From assembly GCF_008086345.1 (NCBI RefSeq), contig NZ_CP043006.1:1176032-1240031 (forward strand): a DNA stretch of 64,000 nucleotides, given 5' to 3'. The notes under the pieces were generated by a model. It was given only the letters and a program-made list of their open reading frames with translations, did not search any database and was not told the DNA's origin. A program made the position numbers and the translations under genes. Of the stretch, positions 16,121-25,774 are shown one piece after another; within the stretch, counting starts at the first letter, position 1, and the number at the start of each line of letters is the position of its first letter. The DNA is from Chitinophaga sp. XS-30. Lineage in GTDB: Bacteria > Bacteroidota > Bacteroidia > Chitinophagales > Chitinophagaceae.

Positions 16121-17236
16121 ATGTCGGCAGACATCAACATATCGAACTACGAAAGCTACCTCTACTGTTATGTGGACGGGGAGTTGAATGCGGAAGAAAC
16201 GGCAGCCCTGGAACGCTTTATCGGCGCAAATCCCCAGGTACGTGCGGAGCTGGAGCTTCTCATGGCCACCCGCCTCCGGCCGGAAGTTGTCGTGTTTGAC
16301 GCCAAGGCATCCCTCTATCGCGGCAGCGAAATACATGTACAGAACTACGAAGGATATTTACTGAGTTATATCGATGGTGAGCTTGATCCAGCGGAAGAAG
16401 AAGCCCTGGAACAATTCATGGCCAGCCATCCAAAAGTGCGGCAGGAGCTGGTGATGTGGCAGGGTACGAAGCAACATGCCGACCCGTCCATCAGATTTGA
16501 TGATAAATCCGTTCTCTATCGCCACAGCAAGTCCCGGACATTCCGGATGCGTACGGCTTACTGGTGGGCTGCCGCAGCGATGATAGCCGGTGTGCTGGCT
16601 TTCCTGGGACTTTCCGACCGGTTTAGGGACCATCAGGCCCTTACACCCCTGGCAGGTGTTGAAAAAGTACCGCCCGCCGCCAATATCGAGCCGTACACAA
16701 CAACTGATCCGGAAGAGCAGGTTCCCGATAGCCGCGTTACCGTGAAAGGGGAGACGTTGCCGCCATCAGCCGCGCCAACAGCGCCTGACAGCCGTACCGC
16801 GACTACCGTTGGTGAAGATATAGCAGCCCCGGCCCCTCCGGTTCTGGCGCAAACCACCGCTAAACAAGGAGCCGCTACACCCCGGCAACAACCGGAGCAG
16901 CCCCAACAGGCGGTAACAAAAACAGCAACAACAACATCATCAATAAACCTGGACAATCTCCATACCGCAGAGAAAGCAACGGCCCTGATCGACAGGCAGG
17001 AACTGGATGCAGCCCTCAGCGCCACGCCAAAAGAAGTGCCTGGAACGGAGATGCTGGCAGCGGCGAAGCCAAGACCGTCCCTCGACGAGCAAGCGCCGGC
17101 TGCATTGGCAACCCCAGCGCCGGCTGCGGCAGAACCGGGGGAGCTTATCCTCTCCGTTACCGGTAATGGGTTGGAAAGCAAGGTGTTAGATAAAGTATCC
17201 AACGTAGCAAGATTCTTTTCAAAGAAGAAAAAATAG
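16121..17236 (+). CDS. Putative anti-sigma factor with a duplicated N-terminal unit
   Basis: The 371-aa protein has a cytoplasmic N-terminus made of two copies of a unit of about 66 residues (about 9-70 and 75-136). Each copy reads NYExYL..Y.DGEL..(A)E...LE.F....P.VR.EL followed by FDxKxxLYR. A single membrane helix lies near 146-165 and a long Pro/Ala/Thr-rich, presumably periplasmic, segment follows, ending in a KKKK tail. The repeat resembles anti-sigma N-terminal domains but lacks the HxxxCxxC zinc motif. Position just after an ECF gene supports the anti-sigma role; the duplication is unusual. Confidence 0.75.
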   Translation: MSADINISNYESYLYCYVDGELNAEETAALERFIGANPQVRAELELLMATRLRPEVVVFDAKASLYRGSEIHVQNYEGYLLSYIDGELDPAEEEALEQFMASHPKVRQELVMWQGTKQHADPSIRFDDKSVLYRHSKSRTFRMRTAYWWAAAAMIAGVLAFLGLSDRFRDHQALTPLAGVEKVPPAANIEPYTTTDPEEQVPDSRVTVKGETLPPSAAPTAPDSRTATTVGEDIAAPAPPVLAQTTAKQGAATPRQQPEQPQQAVTKTATTTSSINLDNLHTAEKATALIDRQELDAALSATPKEVPGTEMLAAAKPRPSLDEQAPAALATPAPAAAEPGELILSVTGNGLESKVLDKVSNVARFFSKKKK

Positions 17237-17279
17237 TAATCAGGCGGGGAACCGCTAATGAGAAAACAGGCACAGCCAT

Positions 17280-18209
17280 ATGAAGCATAAAATTTTACTC
17301 ACTCTCCTTACCGTGATCCTGGCGCTGGGTGTTAAAGCCCAGCAGACAGCGCTGGATACGATACAGATCAGGGGACTGATCATGGTAAAAGGCAAGGACG
17401 CCAACGGGAAAAGCATATTCAGAGCTTACCAGGATACCGCCTATGCCCGCAAGAAACTGGAAAGGAACCTTCACACCCGCTGGCTGGTATTTGATGTGGG
17501 GTTCAATAATTACCGGGACCGCAGCGACTACAGCGCAGCGATGATCATGTCCCTTTATTACCCCGGGCAATCCAATGCCATCCCCGTTTACGCGGATTAT
17601 CTCTCCAATGACAAAAGGTACGATTACTCCGGAGGAGCGCTGAACACCTTTGCGCCCCGTAATGCCAGCGAACCGCTGACACCCTCCGAGTTCAAGCTGA
17701 TCCCCGGCAAGTCCATGAACTTCAATATCTGGCTGCTGATGCAACGGCTGAACATTCACAAGCATAAACTGAACCTCGTCTACGCCCTCGGGGTGGAAAT
17801 GAATAATTACCGGTATGCCCGCAGCATCAGCTATGTGCCGGGCTACCCCACCACCATTATCCGGGATTCGATCGAGTTTTCAAAGAATAAACTGTTCGCG
17901 CAATACCTGACCATCCCCGTAATGCTCAATTTTAACTCCAATCCTGCACGCCCCGGCCGGTCATTTGAGCTGAGCCTTGGTTTTTCAGGCGGATATTTGC
18001 TGAAATCCCGTACCAAACAAGTGAGCGAGGAAAGAGGGAAAGTGCGGCGTACAGACGATTTCAACCTGAACAAATGGCGCTTTGGCCTCACGGGGGAGAT
18101 CGCCTACGGCCCCATAAAGCTGTACAGCAACTTCGCGCTGACGCCTTTGCATGACTATGGCCTGGAGCAATATCCGTTTGCTGTAGGGTTCCGTTTTAAT
18201 GGATTTTAG
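17280..18209 (+). CDS. Outer membrane beta-barrel protein (PorT-like)
   Basis: The 309-aa protein starts with a signal peptide (cleavage near VKAQ, residues 18-21) and continues with alternating amphipathic strands ending in an aromatic terminal strand, FAVGFRFNGF, the usual C-terminal signature of outer-membrane barrels. It belongs to the broad porin-family/PorT-like proteins of Bacteroidota, whose cargo is mostly unknown. It lies 43 bp behind the anti-sigma gene and is probably the effector of that sigma/anti-sigma locus. Confidence 0.78.
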   Translation: MKHKILLTLLTVILALGVKAQQTALDTIQIRGLIMVKGKDANGKSIFRAYQDTAYARKKLERNLHTRWLVFDVGFNNYRDRSDYSAAMIMSLYYPGQSNAIPVYADYLSNDKRYDYSGGALNTFAPRNASEPLTPSEFKLIPGKSMNFNIWLLMQRLNIHKHKLNLVYALGVEMNNYRYARSISYVPGYPTTIIRDSIEFSKNKLFAQYLTIPVMLNFNSNPARPGRSFELSLGFSGGYLLKSRTKQVSEERGKVRRTDDFNLNKWRFGLTGEIAYGPIKLYSNFALTPLHDYGLEQYPFAVGFRFNGF

Positions 18210-18313
18210 AAAAAAAAGAAGCAACTTTAGGACAGAATCAACATTCCAGGGGGTAACATTTCCCCCCGTTCATTTATCCTATAAAAACTGTACACAACCA
18301 AATCCTGACCAGT

Positions 18314-18643
18314 ATGCGTTCAATCCTGACATTTGTAGCTGTTGTAAGTGCGATCATATTTATCCATGCCAGCGATATCAAACTACCGGAAACCCCGGCC
18401 CCGGCCAGCCCTTCAAATGATGTTTCCATTCCCGGTACCATGCGCGTCCTGCCAGCTCCGGCTGCAACCGAAGCCATGGTGTATATGAACGACAGCCTGT
18501 TCCAGGCCTACCGCGGCAACCACAATTACTTTGTAACCGGCCATTATCATGTATTGTATGTCAAGACAGATTCCGGTTTTGTTGCCGCTAAAGGCCCCCT
18601 CGCCGCCAAACGCCTGGCTACCCTGAGCCTTTTATACCGGTAA
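18314..18643 (+). CDS. Secreted hypothetical protein, 109 aa
   Basis: A 109-aa protein with an N-terminal hydrophobic signal (residues 3-19) followed by a proline-rich stretch (KLPETPAPASP) and a compact domain with many aromatic residues (YRGNHNYFVTGHYHVLYV). I do not recognise a family. It follows the beta-barrel gene by 104 bp, a region without a clear terminator, so it may be part of that transcript. Codon use is like its neighbours. Confidence 0.6.
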   Translation: MRSILTFVAVVSAIIFIHASDIKLPETPAPASPSNDVSIPGTMRVLPAPAATEAMVYMNDSLFQAYRGNHNYFVTGHYHVLYVKTDSGFVAAKGPLAAKRLATLSLLYR

Positions 18644-18786
18644 ACCCGGTTTCGGTGCTTCTCCCCGCCATTCCATTGCATCTCACTCAACCCCTCCTGA
18701 TAAACAATCCGTCACAGCTATTTCGATTTAGCCGCTTCATCCGGATAAAACTTGCCGCCTGCTGCACGAATGTGCCGTAGCATTTT

Positions 18787-18794
18787 TATATTTG
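18787..18794 (+). promoter_or_regulatory. -7 promoter element of the M16 protease gene
   Basis: TATATTTG matches TAnnTTTG exactly, 29 bp before the chosen ATG. No clear -33 TTG at 19-20 bp. Confidence 0.5.
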
Positions 18795-18823
18795 GTGTAA
18801 ACACAACATTTCAACCCAGCCAT

Positions 18824-21760
18824 ATGAGACCATTCAAACTCTTTTTATTCCTGTTCCTTACCGCTACCCTGCAAATCTCCGCCCAGGGCAGATACGAGTG
18901 GAAGGAAGCCACCTCCGGCGGTTATACCTACCGCTACGTTACCGGAGACCCGATGCAGGCGCGCTATTACACCCTGAAGAACGGGCTTACCGTTATATTC
19001 AGTGTGAACAAAAAGGAACCCCGCATCCAGACCCTGATTGGCATACGTGCCGGCAGCAACAGCGACCCGAAGGACCATACAGGCCTGGCACATTACCTGG
19101 AGCACCTGCTGTTCAAAGGCACGGCCCAATACGGATCGCTGGACTGGGCAAAGGAAAAGCCGTACCTCGACCAGATTGAGGGGCTTTACGACACCTACAA
19201 CCAGACCACGGACCCGGAACTGCGCAAAGGGCTGTACAGGCAGATTGACAGCGTTTCCGGCCTGGCCGCCAAATATGCCATCGCCAATGAATACGACAAG
19301 ATGATGTCCAACATGGGCGCACAGGGGACCAATGCCCATACCTGGGTGGAAGAAACGGTGTACGAAGAAGATATCCCCTCCAATTCCATTGACAAGTTCC
19401 TCTCCGTACAAGCCGAGCGCTTCCGCGATCCGCAATTCCGCATCTTCCACACGGAGCTGGAAGCCGTGTACGAAGAAAAGAACCGGGGGCTGGACAATGA
19501 CGGCCGCAGAATGTATGAAAAGATGCTGGAAACGCTTTTCCCTACCCACAACTACGGGCAGCAATCCACCATCGGCACAGTGGAGCATCTGAAGAATCCT
19601 TCCCTGAAAGCCATTCGCAAATTCTACAACGAGTATTATGTGCCCAATAACATGGCCATCATATTTGCCGGGGATTTTGATCCGGATTATGTCATCCGGC
19701 GCATCGACGAAAAGTTCAGCTATATGCAGCCGAAACCGGTGCAGGAATACAAAGCACCCGTGGAAGCGCCCATCACCGCGCCGATCGTGAAAGAGGTGTT
19801 TGGTCCTGATGCGGAGAATGTGAACCTCGCCTTCCGCATGCCCGGAGCGCTGGATACGAAAAATGCCGTTATGCTGACGGTGATCTCCCAGATCCTGTCC
19901 AATGGCAAAGCCGGCCTGCTTGATCTGAACCTGAACAAACAACAGAAAGTCCTCGGCGCTGGCGTGAGCACACTGCCCTGGAAAGATTATACCGTATTTG
20001 CACTGAGCGGCCGCGCCAAACAGGGCCAGTCGCTGGACGAAGTGAAAGATCTCCTGCTGGGGCAGCTGGATATCCTCCGCAAGGGCGAATTCGATGAAAC
20101 CCTGATCACCGCCATTGTCAATAATTTCAAACTCTACGAGATACAGGGCCTCGAAAGCAACGGCAATCGTGCCAACAGCCTGATGGACGCCTTCATCAAA
20201 CACCGCGGCGAAAACTGGCTGCACGACGTAGCGTATATCGATGACATGGGTAAAGTAACGAAACAGCAGATCGTAGCATTTGCCAATGAATACCTGGTCG
20301 ACAATTATGTACTGCTTTACAAACGCAAAGGAGAAGATAAAGACATTGAAAAAGTAGACAAACCACCGATCACCCCGGTAGAAGTGAACCGTGATGCGCA
20401 GTCCGAATTCCTGAGAACGGTTTCCGCCATGCCTGCTACTCCCGTAAAACCCCAGTGGCTGGATTACAGCAAGGACATTCAGAAAGGGAAGGCCGGCCAT
20501 GCGGATATGCTGTATGTGCAGAACAAGGACAACAGCCTCTTTCGGCTTTACTATCGTTTCGACATGGGCGCCTGGAGCAACAAGAAGCTGCCGCTGGCCG
20601 CACAATACCTGCAGTTTCTGGGAACGGACAAATATTCATCTGAAGAGATCAGCAAGCAGTTTTACAACATCGCCTGCTCATTCAATATCGCCGCGGGATC
20701 TGAGGAAACCACCATATCCATTTCCGGCCTTCAGGAGAATTTTGACAAAGCCGTTGAACTGTTCGATCACCTTTTGCTGAACTGCAAAGCGGATGAGGCT
20801 GTGCTGGATGGATTCCGCAACCGGATACTCAAACAAAGGGCAGACAACAAGCTCAACAAAGGGCAGATACTTAACGGCCTGCGTTCTTATGCCACCTACG
20901 GCCCCAGGAACCCGTTCAACAACCAGTTGAGCAACGAGGAGCTGGAAGCCGTAACTGCAGCCGAATTGGCAGCATTGCTGCACGACCTCCCCGCTTACCG
21001 GCATACAGTGATCTACTATGGGCCGCAGTCCCTTTCCGCAGCATCCGCCGCAGTGAAACGGCTGCATCATGTGCCTTCCTCTTTCAAGGCATATCCGGTT
21101 GCACAGCAATTCGAAAAAACAACGCAAGCTGCCAGCAAGGTATATTTTGCGGACTATGATATGGTGCAGGCCGAGGTAAGCTGGGTACGCAACGGCAATC
21201 CTTACGACCCCTCCCACACCGCTGTGGTAAACCTTTTCAACAACTATTTCGGTGGCGGTATGGGTTCCATTGTGTTCCAGACCATCCGGGAATCGAAGGC
21301 GCTGGCCTATTCCACTTATGCCTATTATGCGGCGCCCAACAAGAAGAATGACCGGTACGCGATCATGGCCTATGTCGGCAGCCAGGCAGATAAGGTAAAT
21401 GAAGCCATCGCGGGAATGAACGAATTGCTCAACGCACTGCCGCAGTCGGAAAAAGCCTTTGAGACCGCGCGCAGCAGCATGAAAAAAGATATTGAAACAG
21501 AACGCATTACGCAGGACGGCATTATCTTCAGCTACCTGAGCGCGCAAAAGCTCGGCCTGGATAAAGACATCCGCAAAAGCGTGTACGAAAGCATTGACAA
21601 ACTGACGTTTGACGACATCAAACAGCTTCACCAGCAAAATATTGCCGGAAAACCTTATTCCTATTGCATCCTGGCATCGGAGAGCCGCTTGAAGCCGGAA
21701 GATCTGAAACAATATGGCGAGGTACAGAAAGTGTCGCTGGAGGAGATCTTCGGGTATTGA
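18824..21760 (+). CDS. M16 family zinc metallopeptidase
   Basis: The 978-aa protein carries a signal peptide (cleavage after ISAQ) and two pitrilysin-like halves. The zinc site is the inverted motif H90-Y-L-E93-H94, with the distal glutamate expected in the segment ELEAVYEEKNRGLDND near residues 210-225; the second half (about 540-978) is an inactive partner domain, as in other M16 enzymes. It should act in the periplasm on peptides or unfolded proteins. The ATG at 18824 is chosen because it starts the signal peptide and lies just after a -7 box; an upstream in-frame ATG at 18752 precedes that promoter. A strong terminator follows. Confidence 0.93.
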   Translation: MRPFKLFLFLFLTATLQISAQGRYEWKEATSGGYTYRYVTGDPMQARYYTLKNGLTVIFSVNKKEPRIQTLIGIRAGSNSDPKDHTGLAHYLEHLLFKGTAQYGSLDWAKEKPYLDQIEGLYDTYNQTTDPELRKGLYRQIDSVSGLAAKYAIANEYDKMMSNMGAQGTNAHTWVEETVYEEDIPSNSIDKFLSVQAERFRDPQFRIFHTELEAVYEEKNRGLDNDGRRMYEKMLETLFPTHNYGQQSTIGTVEHLKNPSLKAIRKFYNEYYVPNNMAIIFAGDFDPDYVIRRIDEKFSYMQPKPVQEYKAPVEAPITAPIVKEVFGPDAENVNLAFRMPGALDTKNAVMLTVISQILSNGKAGLLDLNLNKQQKVLGAGVSTLPWKDYTVFALSGRAKQGQSLDEVKDLLLGQLDILRKGEFDETLITAIVNNFKLYEIQGLESNGNRANSLMDAFIKHRGENWLHDVAYIDDMGKVTKQQIVAFANEYLVDNYVLLYKRKGEDKDIEKVDKPPITPVEVNRDAQSEFLRTVSAMPATPVKPQWLDYSKDIQKGKAGHADMLYVQNKDNSLFRLYYRFDMGAWSNKKLPLAAQYLQFLGTDKYSSEEISKQFYNIACSFNIAAGSEETTISISGLQENFDKAVELFDHLLLNCKADEAVLDGFRNRILKQRADNKLNKGQILNGLRSYATYGPRNPFNNQLSNEELEAVTAAELAALLHDLPAYRHTVIYYGPQSLSAASAAVKRLHHVPSSFKAYPVAQQFEKTTQAASKVYFADYDMVQAEVSWVRNGNPYDPSHTAVVNLFNNYFGGGMGSIVFQTIRESKALAYSTYAYYAAPNKKNDRYAIMAYVGSQADKVNEAIAGMNELLNALPQSEKAFETARSSMKKDIETERITQDGIIFSYLSAQKLGLDKDIRKSVYESIDKLTFDDIKQLHQQNIAGKPYSYCILASESRLKPEDLKQYGEVQKVSLEEIFGY

Positions 21761-21782
21761 TCGTTATAATCATAAAGAAAAA

Positions 21783-21816
21783 GGGGCGCATCAGATTCGT
21801 GATGCGCCCCTTTTTT
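21783..21816 (+). terminator. Terminator of the M16 gene
   Basis: Perfect 11-bp stem GGGGCGCATCA (21783-21793) / TGATGCGCCCC (21800-21810), 6-nt loop, followed by six T. Confidence 0.92.
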
Positions 21817-21876
21817 GTGCCAGACAATATTCCCGCTCTTCCTGCCGTTAATTCTTCTTGAAAAACCTCCGGGCAA

Positions 21877-22431
21877 ATGTGGCGCTATTGTTTCCTTATC
21901 ATCTTGTTACCTTTATTCGCGTTTGAGCACAACGCGGTGGACCTGTACAGTGTACGTCTTAACCCTTCCGCCATCGACGCGGAAAAGGTCTTTCTCCTGG
22001 TAGATAAAAGCGATTACCGTATGTATCTGTACGAAGATGCCACCCTGTTAAAGATATACAAGGTGGTGTTCGGCAACCGTGATGTTTCCGACAAATTCAT
22101 GCAGGGCGACCGCCGTACGCCCAACGGTACTTTCCGCATCCGCGCCAAGCGGGTAGATAATCGCTGGAGCCGTTTCCTGCTGCTCGATTATCCGAATGCC
22201 GAATCGTATCAGCGTTTTCAGCAACGCCAGGCAAGGGGCCTGATCGGCAAGGGGGCGGATATCGGTGGTGGCATCGGCATACACGGTGTGGAGCCCGCAG
22301 CCGGTATCCGGGATAATTATGTGGATCAGCGGATCAACTGGACGCTGGGCTGTGTGAGCATGAAGAACAGCGATGTCAACGAGCTGTACAATGTTGTGAT
22401 CGTTGGCACACCGGTGGTGATCCGCCCGTAA
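21877..22431 (+). CDS. L,D-transpeptidase (YkuD domain)
   Basis: The 184-aa protein has an N-terminal hydrophobic signal/anchor (residues 2-18) and a YkuD catalytic domain. Substrate and active-site motifs are seen: GGIGIHG near 128-134 and TLGCVSM near 156-162, whose cysteine is the nucleophile. Such enzymes form 3-3 cross-links in peptidoglycan or attach proteins to it; the compact size without a PG-binding domain is like ErfK/YafK-type members. It is flanked by terminators on both sides and is likely transcribed alone. A second, larger L,D-transpeptidase occurs at about 47 kb. Confidence 0.9.
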   Translation: MWRYCFLIILLPLFAFEHNAVDLYSVRLNPSAIDAEKVFLLVDKSDYRMYLYEDATLLKIYKVVFGNRDVSDKFMQGDRRTPNGTFRIRAKRVDNRWSRFLLLDYPNAESYQRFQQRQARGLIGKGADIGGGIGIHGVEPAAGIRDNYVDQRINWTLGCVSMKNSDVNELYNVVIVGTPVVIRP

Positions 22432-22447
22432 GCGTCCGCAGCCACAT

Positions 22448-22480
22448 AAAAAATCCCGGCAGCCAGCAGCTACCGGGATT
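22448..22480 (-). terminator. Terminator of acs
   Basis: AATCCCGG (22452-22459) pairs with CCGGGATT (22473-22480); the T-run lies on the minus strand side. It probably also limits read-through from the converging L,D-transpeptidase gene. Confidence 0.8.
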
Positions 22481-22511
22481 GTGATGTACAAGCAAGCTGA
22501 CAGGAATTCTC

Positions 22512-24425
22512 CTACAGCTTTCCCTGTTTTATTTCTTCTACCACCGCGGGATCAAGCAGCGTTGAGGTATCACCGAGATTATCCAGTTCTCCTTCCGCTA
22601 TCTTGCGCAGAATGCGCCGCATGATCTTGCCCGAGCGTGTTTTGGGCAGGCCCGAAACGAACTGTATCTTGTCCGGCTTCGCGATCGGGCCGATGATGCG
22701 CGAAACGGTCTGGATAATATCCTTCTTTGTCAGTTCCAGATCGTGATGTTTCCTTTCAGTAATGACGAATGCATAGATGCCCTGCCCTTTGATGTCGTGG
22801 GGAAATCCGACTACTGCGCTTTCCACAACGCCGGCGTGCATGTTAATGGCATTCTCCACTTCGGCGGTGCCGATGCGGTGGCCGCTGACGTTCAGTACAT
22901 CATCCACCCGTCCGGTGATGCGGTAATAGCCGTCTTCATCACGAAGGCAGCCGTCGCCCGTGAAGTAAAGGTTTTCGTAGGTCGCAAAATAAGTGGTCCT
23001 GCAGCGCTCATGATCGCCGTAGGTGGTGCGGAGCATGCCCGGCCAGGGGAACTTGATGCAGAGGTTGCCGTTCACGCCGTTACCTTCTATTTCCTTGCCA
23101 TTTTCGTCAACAAGAATGGGTTGGATACCGGGCAGCGGCAAGGTGGCGTAACCGGGTTTTTCTTTCGTAATGCCTGCCAGTGGCGCGATCATAATGCCCC
23201 CCGTCTCTGTTTGCCACCAGGTATCCGTGATGGGGGCTTTGCCTTTGCCGATCTGATCTTTATACCAATGCCAGGCTTCCTCGTTGATCGGTTCACCCAC
23301 AGTGCCCAGGGTGGTCAGCGAACTGAGGTCCTTGTGGTTTACCGGTCCCAGGCCAAATCCCATCAGGCTGCGGATAGCGGTGGGGGCGGTGTATAGCACG
23401 TTCACCCTGAATTTGTCTACAATATCCCAGAAGCGCCCCGCATCCGGATAGGTGGGAATGCCTTCGAACAGCACTGTTGTTGCCCCGGCGCTCAGCGGCC
23501 CGTACACGATATAGCTGTGCCCCGTGATCCAGCCGATGTCTGCCGTGCAGAAATACACCTGTCCTGGTTTATACTGGAAAGTATTGATGAAAGTATAGTT
23601 GGCATATACCATATAGCCTCCGCAGGTATGCACCACCCCTTTGGGTTTGCCTGTGGAGCCGGAAGTGTAGAGGATGAAAAGGGTATCCTCGGCGTCCATC
23701 TCTTCAGCCGGCGCCGGTGGGTTGCCCATGGTCTCCACTTGCTTGATCTCGTCTTCCCACCACACATCGCGGCCTTTCAGCATGCTCACAGGGGTGCGGG
23801 TGCGGGTGCAGACGATGACCTTTTTTACGGATGGGCAGGCCATTAGCGCATCATCTATCACAGATTTCAGCGGAATGTCCTTACCACCGCGGTAAGCGCC
23901 GTCGCATGTGATCACGAGGCTGGCCTGAGCATCCTGTATGCGGTCGGCAATGGACTGGGCGCTGAAACCGCCGAACACCACAGAATGGATGGCGCCCACG
24001 CGCGCGCAGGCCAGTACGGCGATCGCCAGTTCCGGGATCATTCCCATATAGATACATACCCGGTCTCCCTTCTTTACGCCGTTATTCTTCAGCACGTTGG
24101 CGAACTGGCAGACTTTATTATACAATTCCCGGTAGGTAAGAATACGATGCCTTTCTTCCGGATCGTTCGGCTCCCAGATGATCGCCGGCTGGTTGCCAAG
24201 TGTACCGAGATGCCTGTCCAGGCAGTTTTCCGTAATGTTGAGTTTCGCGCCCGTGAACCATTTTACATCCGGGTCCTTGAAATTCCATTCCAGCACTTTG
24301 TCCCATTTGCGGCGCCAGTAAAAATGGTCCGCCACATCCGCCCAAAATCCTTCCGGGTCTGTTACACTGTGCTGCCATGCTTGCTGATATTCATCGAAAT
24401 TGCTGAGTTGGTATGGGTACGACAT
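22512..24425 (-). CDS. acs: Acetyl-CoA synthetase (AMP-forming)
   Basis: The 637-aa enzyme activates acetate to acetyl-CoA through acetyl-AMP. It has the adenylation P-loop YTSGSTGKPKGVVHT near 260-274, the TTWWQTETGG-like segment (DTWWQTETGG), and the C-terminal catalytic lysine in PKTRSGKIMRR near 603-613, which is the usual site of regulatory acetylation. Length and motifs match Acs rather than propionyl-CoA synthetase, though this is hard to separate by eye. The ATG at 24425 is chosen over an upstream TTG at 24434. No partner genes such as actP are adjacent. Confidence 0.96.
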   Translation of the reverse strand: MSYPYQLSNFDEYQQAWQHSVTDPEGFWADVADHFYWRRKWDKVLEWNFKDPDVKWFTGAKLNITENCLDRHLGTLGNQPAIIWEPNDPEERHRILTYRELYNKVCQFANVLKNNGVKKGDRVCIYMGMIPELAIAVLACARVGAIHSVVFGGFSAQSIADRIQDAQASLVITCDGAYRGGKDIPLKSVIDDALMACPSVKKVIVCTRTRTPVSMLKGRDVWWEDEIKQVETMGNPPAPAEEMDAEDTLFILYTSGSTGKPKGVVHTCGGYMVYANYTFINTFQYKPGQVYFCTADIGWITGHSYIVYGPLSAGATTVLFEGIPTYPDAGRFWDIVDKFRVNVLYTAPTAIRSLMGFGLGPVNHKDLSSLTTLGTVGEPINEEAWHWYKDQIGKGKAPITDTWWQTETGGIMIAPLAGITKEKPGYATLPLPGIQPILVDENGKEIEGNGVNGNLCIKFPWPGMLRTTYGDHERCRTTYFATYENLYFTGDGCLRDEDGYYRITGRVDDVLNVSGHRIGTAEVENAINMHAGVVESAVVGFPHDIKGQGIYAFVITERKHHDLELTKKDIIQTVSRIIGPIAKPDKIQFVSGLPKTRSGKIMRRILRKIAEGELDNLGDTSTLLDPAVVEEIKQGKL

Positions 24426-24530
24426 GATTCCCAATTAGATTTAAAGAGTTTATACAGTTTTTTTAACGGGGCTTAAATTTAATGATTTATGATTGAAGAT
24501 TATCGAATTTGCGCACCGGATGATTGTAAA

Positions 24531-24564
24531 AAAATTAATCCCGGCCTTTTGAGTGCCGGGATTA
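24531..24564 (-). terminator. Terminator of the TPR gene
   Basis: TAATCCCGGC / GCCGGGATTA (24536-24545 and 24555-24564), 9-nt loop, followed on the minus strand by a long T-run. Confidence 0.88.
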
Positions 24565-24588
24565 GCAGGATCGTATCCATAGTTGTGT

Positions 24589-25734
24589 TTACAGCGTTTT
24601 TACCCTTTCTTTTACATATGCATGGATGGAAGTTTCGTTCTTACCTTCCGGTTTGGCCACTTTCAGGTACTGCTGGTAGTGCCTTTTGGCCTTCAGCGGG
24701 TCGCGGAGGGACTGATCATATATTCTGCCGATACCATATAGCCGCATTGGATCTTTGAACAGGTAATAGGCCGTATCGTAGTGGGCGATAGCATTTTTGT
24801 ACTGTTTCATCTGCTCAAAATTATCCGCCATGCCCGCGTAGTAGGAATCCAGGTTTTTTGACTTCGCCATGTCGATGCAGGCCATGTACATCTGGTTGCT
24901 CTGGTCATACCGGCCGAGCGCTGCATAGGCCACGGCGGCGTAATACATGACGGATTCCGGCGCTGCCTGCGCGATGGTGACCATCCGGTCGTGCACGCGG
25001 ATGCAGCTGTCATACTTTTTCATTTGAAGGTAAGCCGCCGCCAGATAAATGCAGGCCATAGGCTCCACGGTATTGGTGCTCAGCAGGCGCTCACCGTATA
25101 TTGCCGCTTCTCCGTATTGCTTTTCCAGGAAGGAAAGCTTCACCATTTGCACGATCACGCTCACCTGGCTGCTGTCAATTGCATAATAAGCTTTCAGCAC
25201 ACTGTCCGCTGCTGCATTTTTCTTTTGCAGCATCAGTTCCGAAGCCATGGAGGTGACTACGGATACATCTTTCGGATTCAGCTCGTATGCCCGCCGCAGG
25301 AAATGGAAAGCCGTGTCCTGCAATCCGACGATGTTTTCGCACACACGGCTCAGCTGTTTATAATAGGCTGCATTGTGCGGCCGTAGCGCTACCAGTTTTG
25401 TAAAATGCCCGAAAGCCACTACCGGTTGTTGCTGTTGCCTGGCGATATTCCCGAGGTGCTGATGCGCCTGGATGTGGCTGGAATCCTTTTCCAGTACCAG
25501 GTGATAGTATTTTTCCGCCTGCGGGAACTGCCCGTTCTGGTAATAGGCGTTGGCCAGCAATCCCAGCCCGTATGCTTCCCGGGGCTTTATGCCTTCCAGG
25601 TACCGGATGGCCAGGTCATACTGCTGTTCCTGGAAATAGTCCATCAGCAGCGGCTTGTCTATACTATCCTGTGCCTGGCCCATAACAATACTGGCCGGCA
25701 GGAGCAATATCAGGAGAAAACGGGTACAGCGCAT
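24589..25734 (-). CDS. Secreted tetratricopeptide repeat protein, 381 aa
   Basis: The protein has a signal peptide (cleavage near GQAQ, residues 19-22) and a solenoid of roughly nine TPR units from about 30 to 370 (for example GLLANAYYQNGQFPQAEKYY, residues 58-77). It is likely a periplasmic or surface scaffold; no enzymatic domain is seen and the partner is unknown. Its 5' region is striking: a perfect 30-bp palindrome covers 11-40 bp upstream of the start codon, so expression is probably tightly controlled. Terminators on both sides make it a single-gene unit. Confidence 0.82.
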   Translation of the reverse strand: MRCTRFLLILLLPASIVMGQAQDSIDKPLLMDYFQEQQYDLAIRYLEGIKPREAYGLGLLANAYYQNGQFPQAEKYYHLVLEKDSSHIQAHQHLGNIARQQQQPVVAFGHFTKLVALRPHNAAYYKQLSRVCENIVGLQDTAFHFLRRAYELNPKDVSVVTSMASELMLQKKNAAADSVLKAYYAIDSSQVSVIVQMVKLSFLEKQYGEAAIYGERLLSTNTVEPMACIYLAAAYLQMKKYDSCIRVHDRMVTIAQAAPESVMYYAAVAYAALGRYDQSNQMYMACIDMAKSKNLDSYYAGMADNFEQMKQYKNAIAHYDTAYYLFKDPMRLYGIGRIYDQSLRDPLKAKRHYQQYLKVAKPEGKNETSIHAYVKERVKTL

Positions 25735-25744
25735 CGCTCAAATT

Positions 25745-25774
25745 TTTATAAAACTAAATATTTAGTTTTATAAA
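25745..25774. promoter_or_regulatory. Perfect 30-bp palindrome upstream of the TPR gene
   Basis: The arm TTTATAAAACTAAAT (25745-25759) is followed directly by its reverse complement (25760-25774). It sits 10 bp upstream of the TPR start codon and covers the place where the promoter must lie (a weak -7 box AAAATTTG on the minus strand at 25737-25744). A further TTTAGTT half-site occurs at 25781-25787. Read as an operator for a dimeric or tetrameric regulator; no terminator role is likely because it precedes the gene. Confidence 0.6.

Noticed and set aside
18845-20605. 586-codon minus-strand frame opposite the M16 gene
   Set aside because: Shadow frame; the plus strand has the HxxEH zinc motif, a signal peptide and a terminator.
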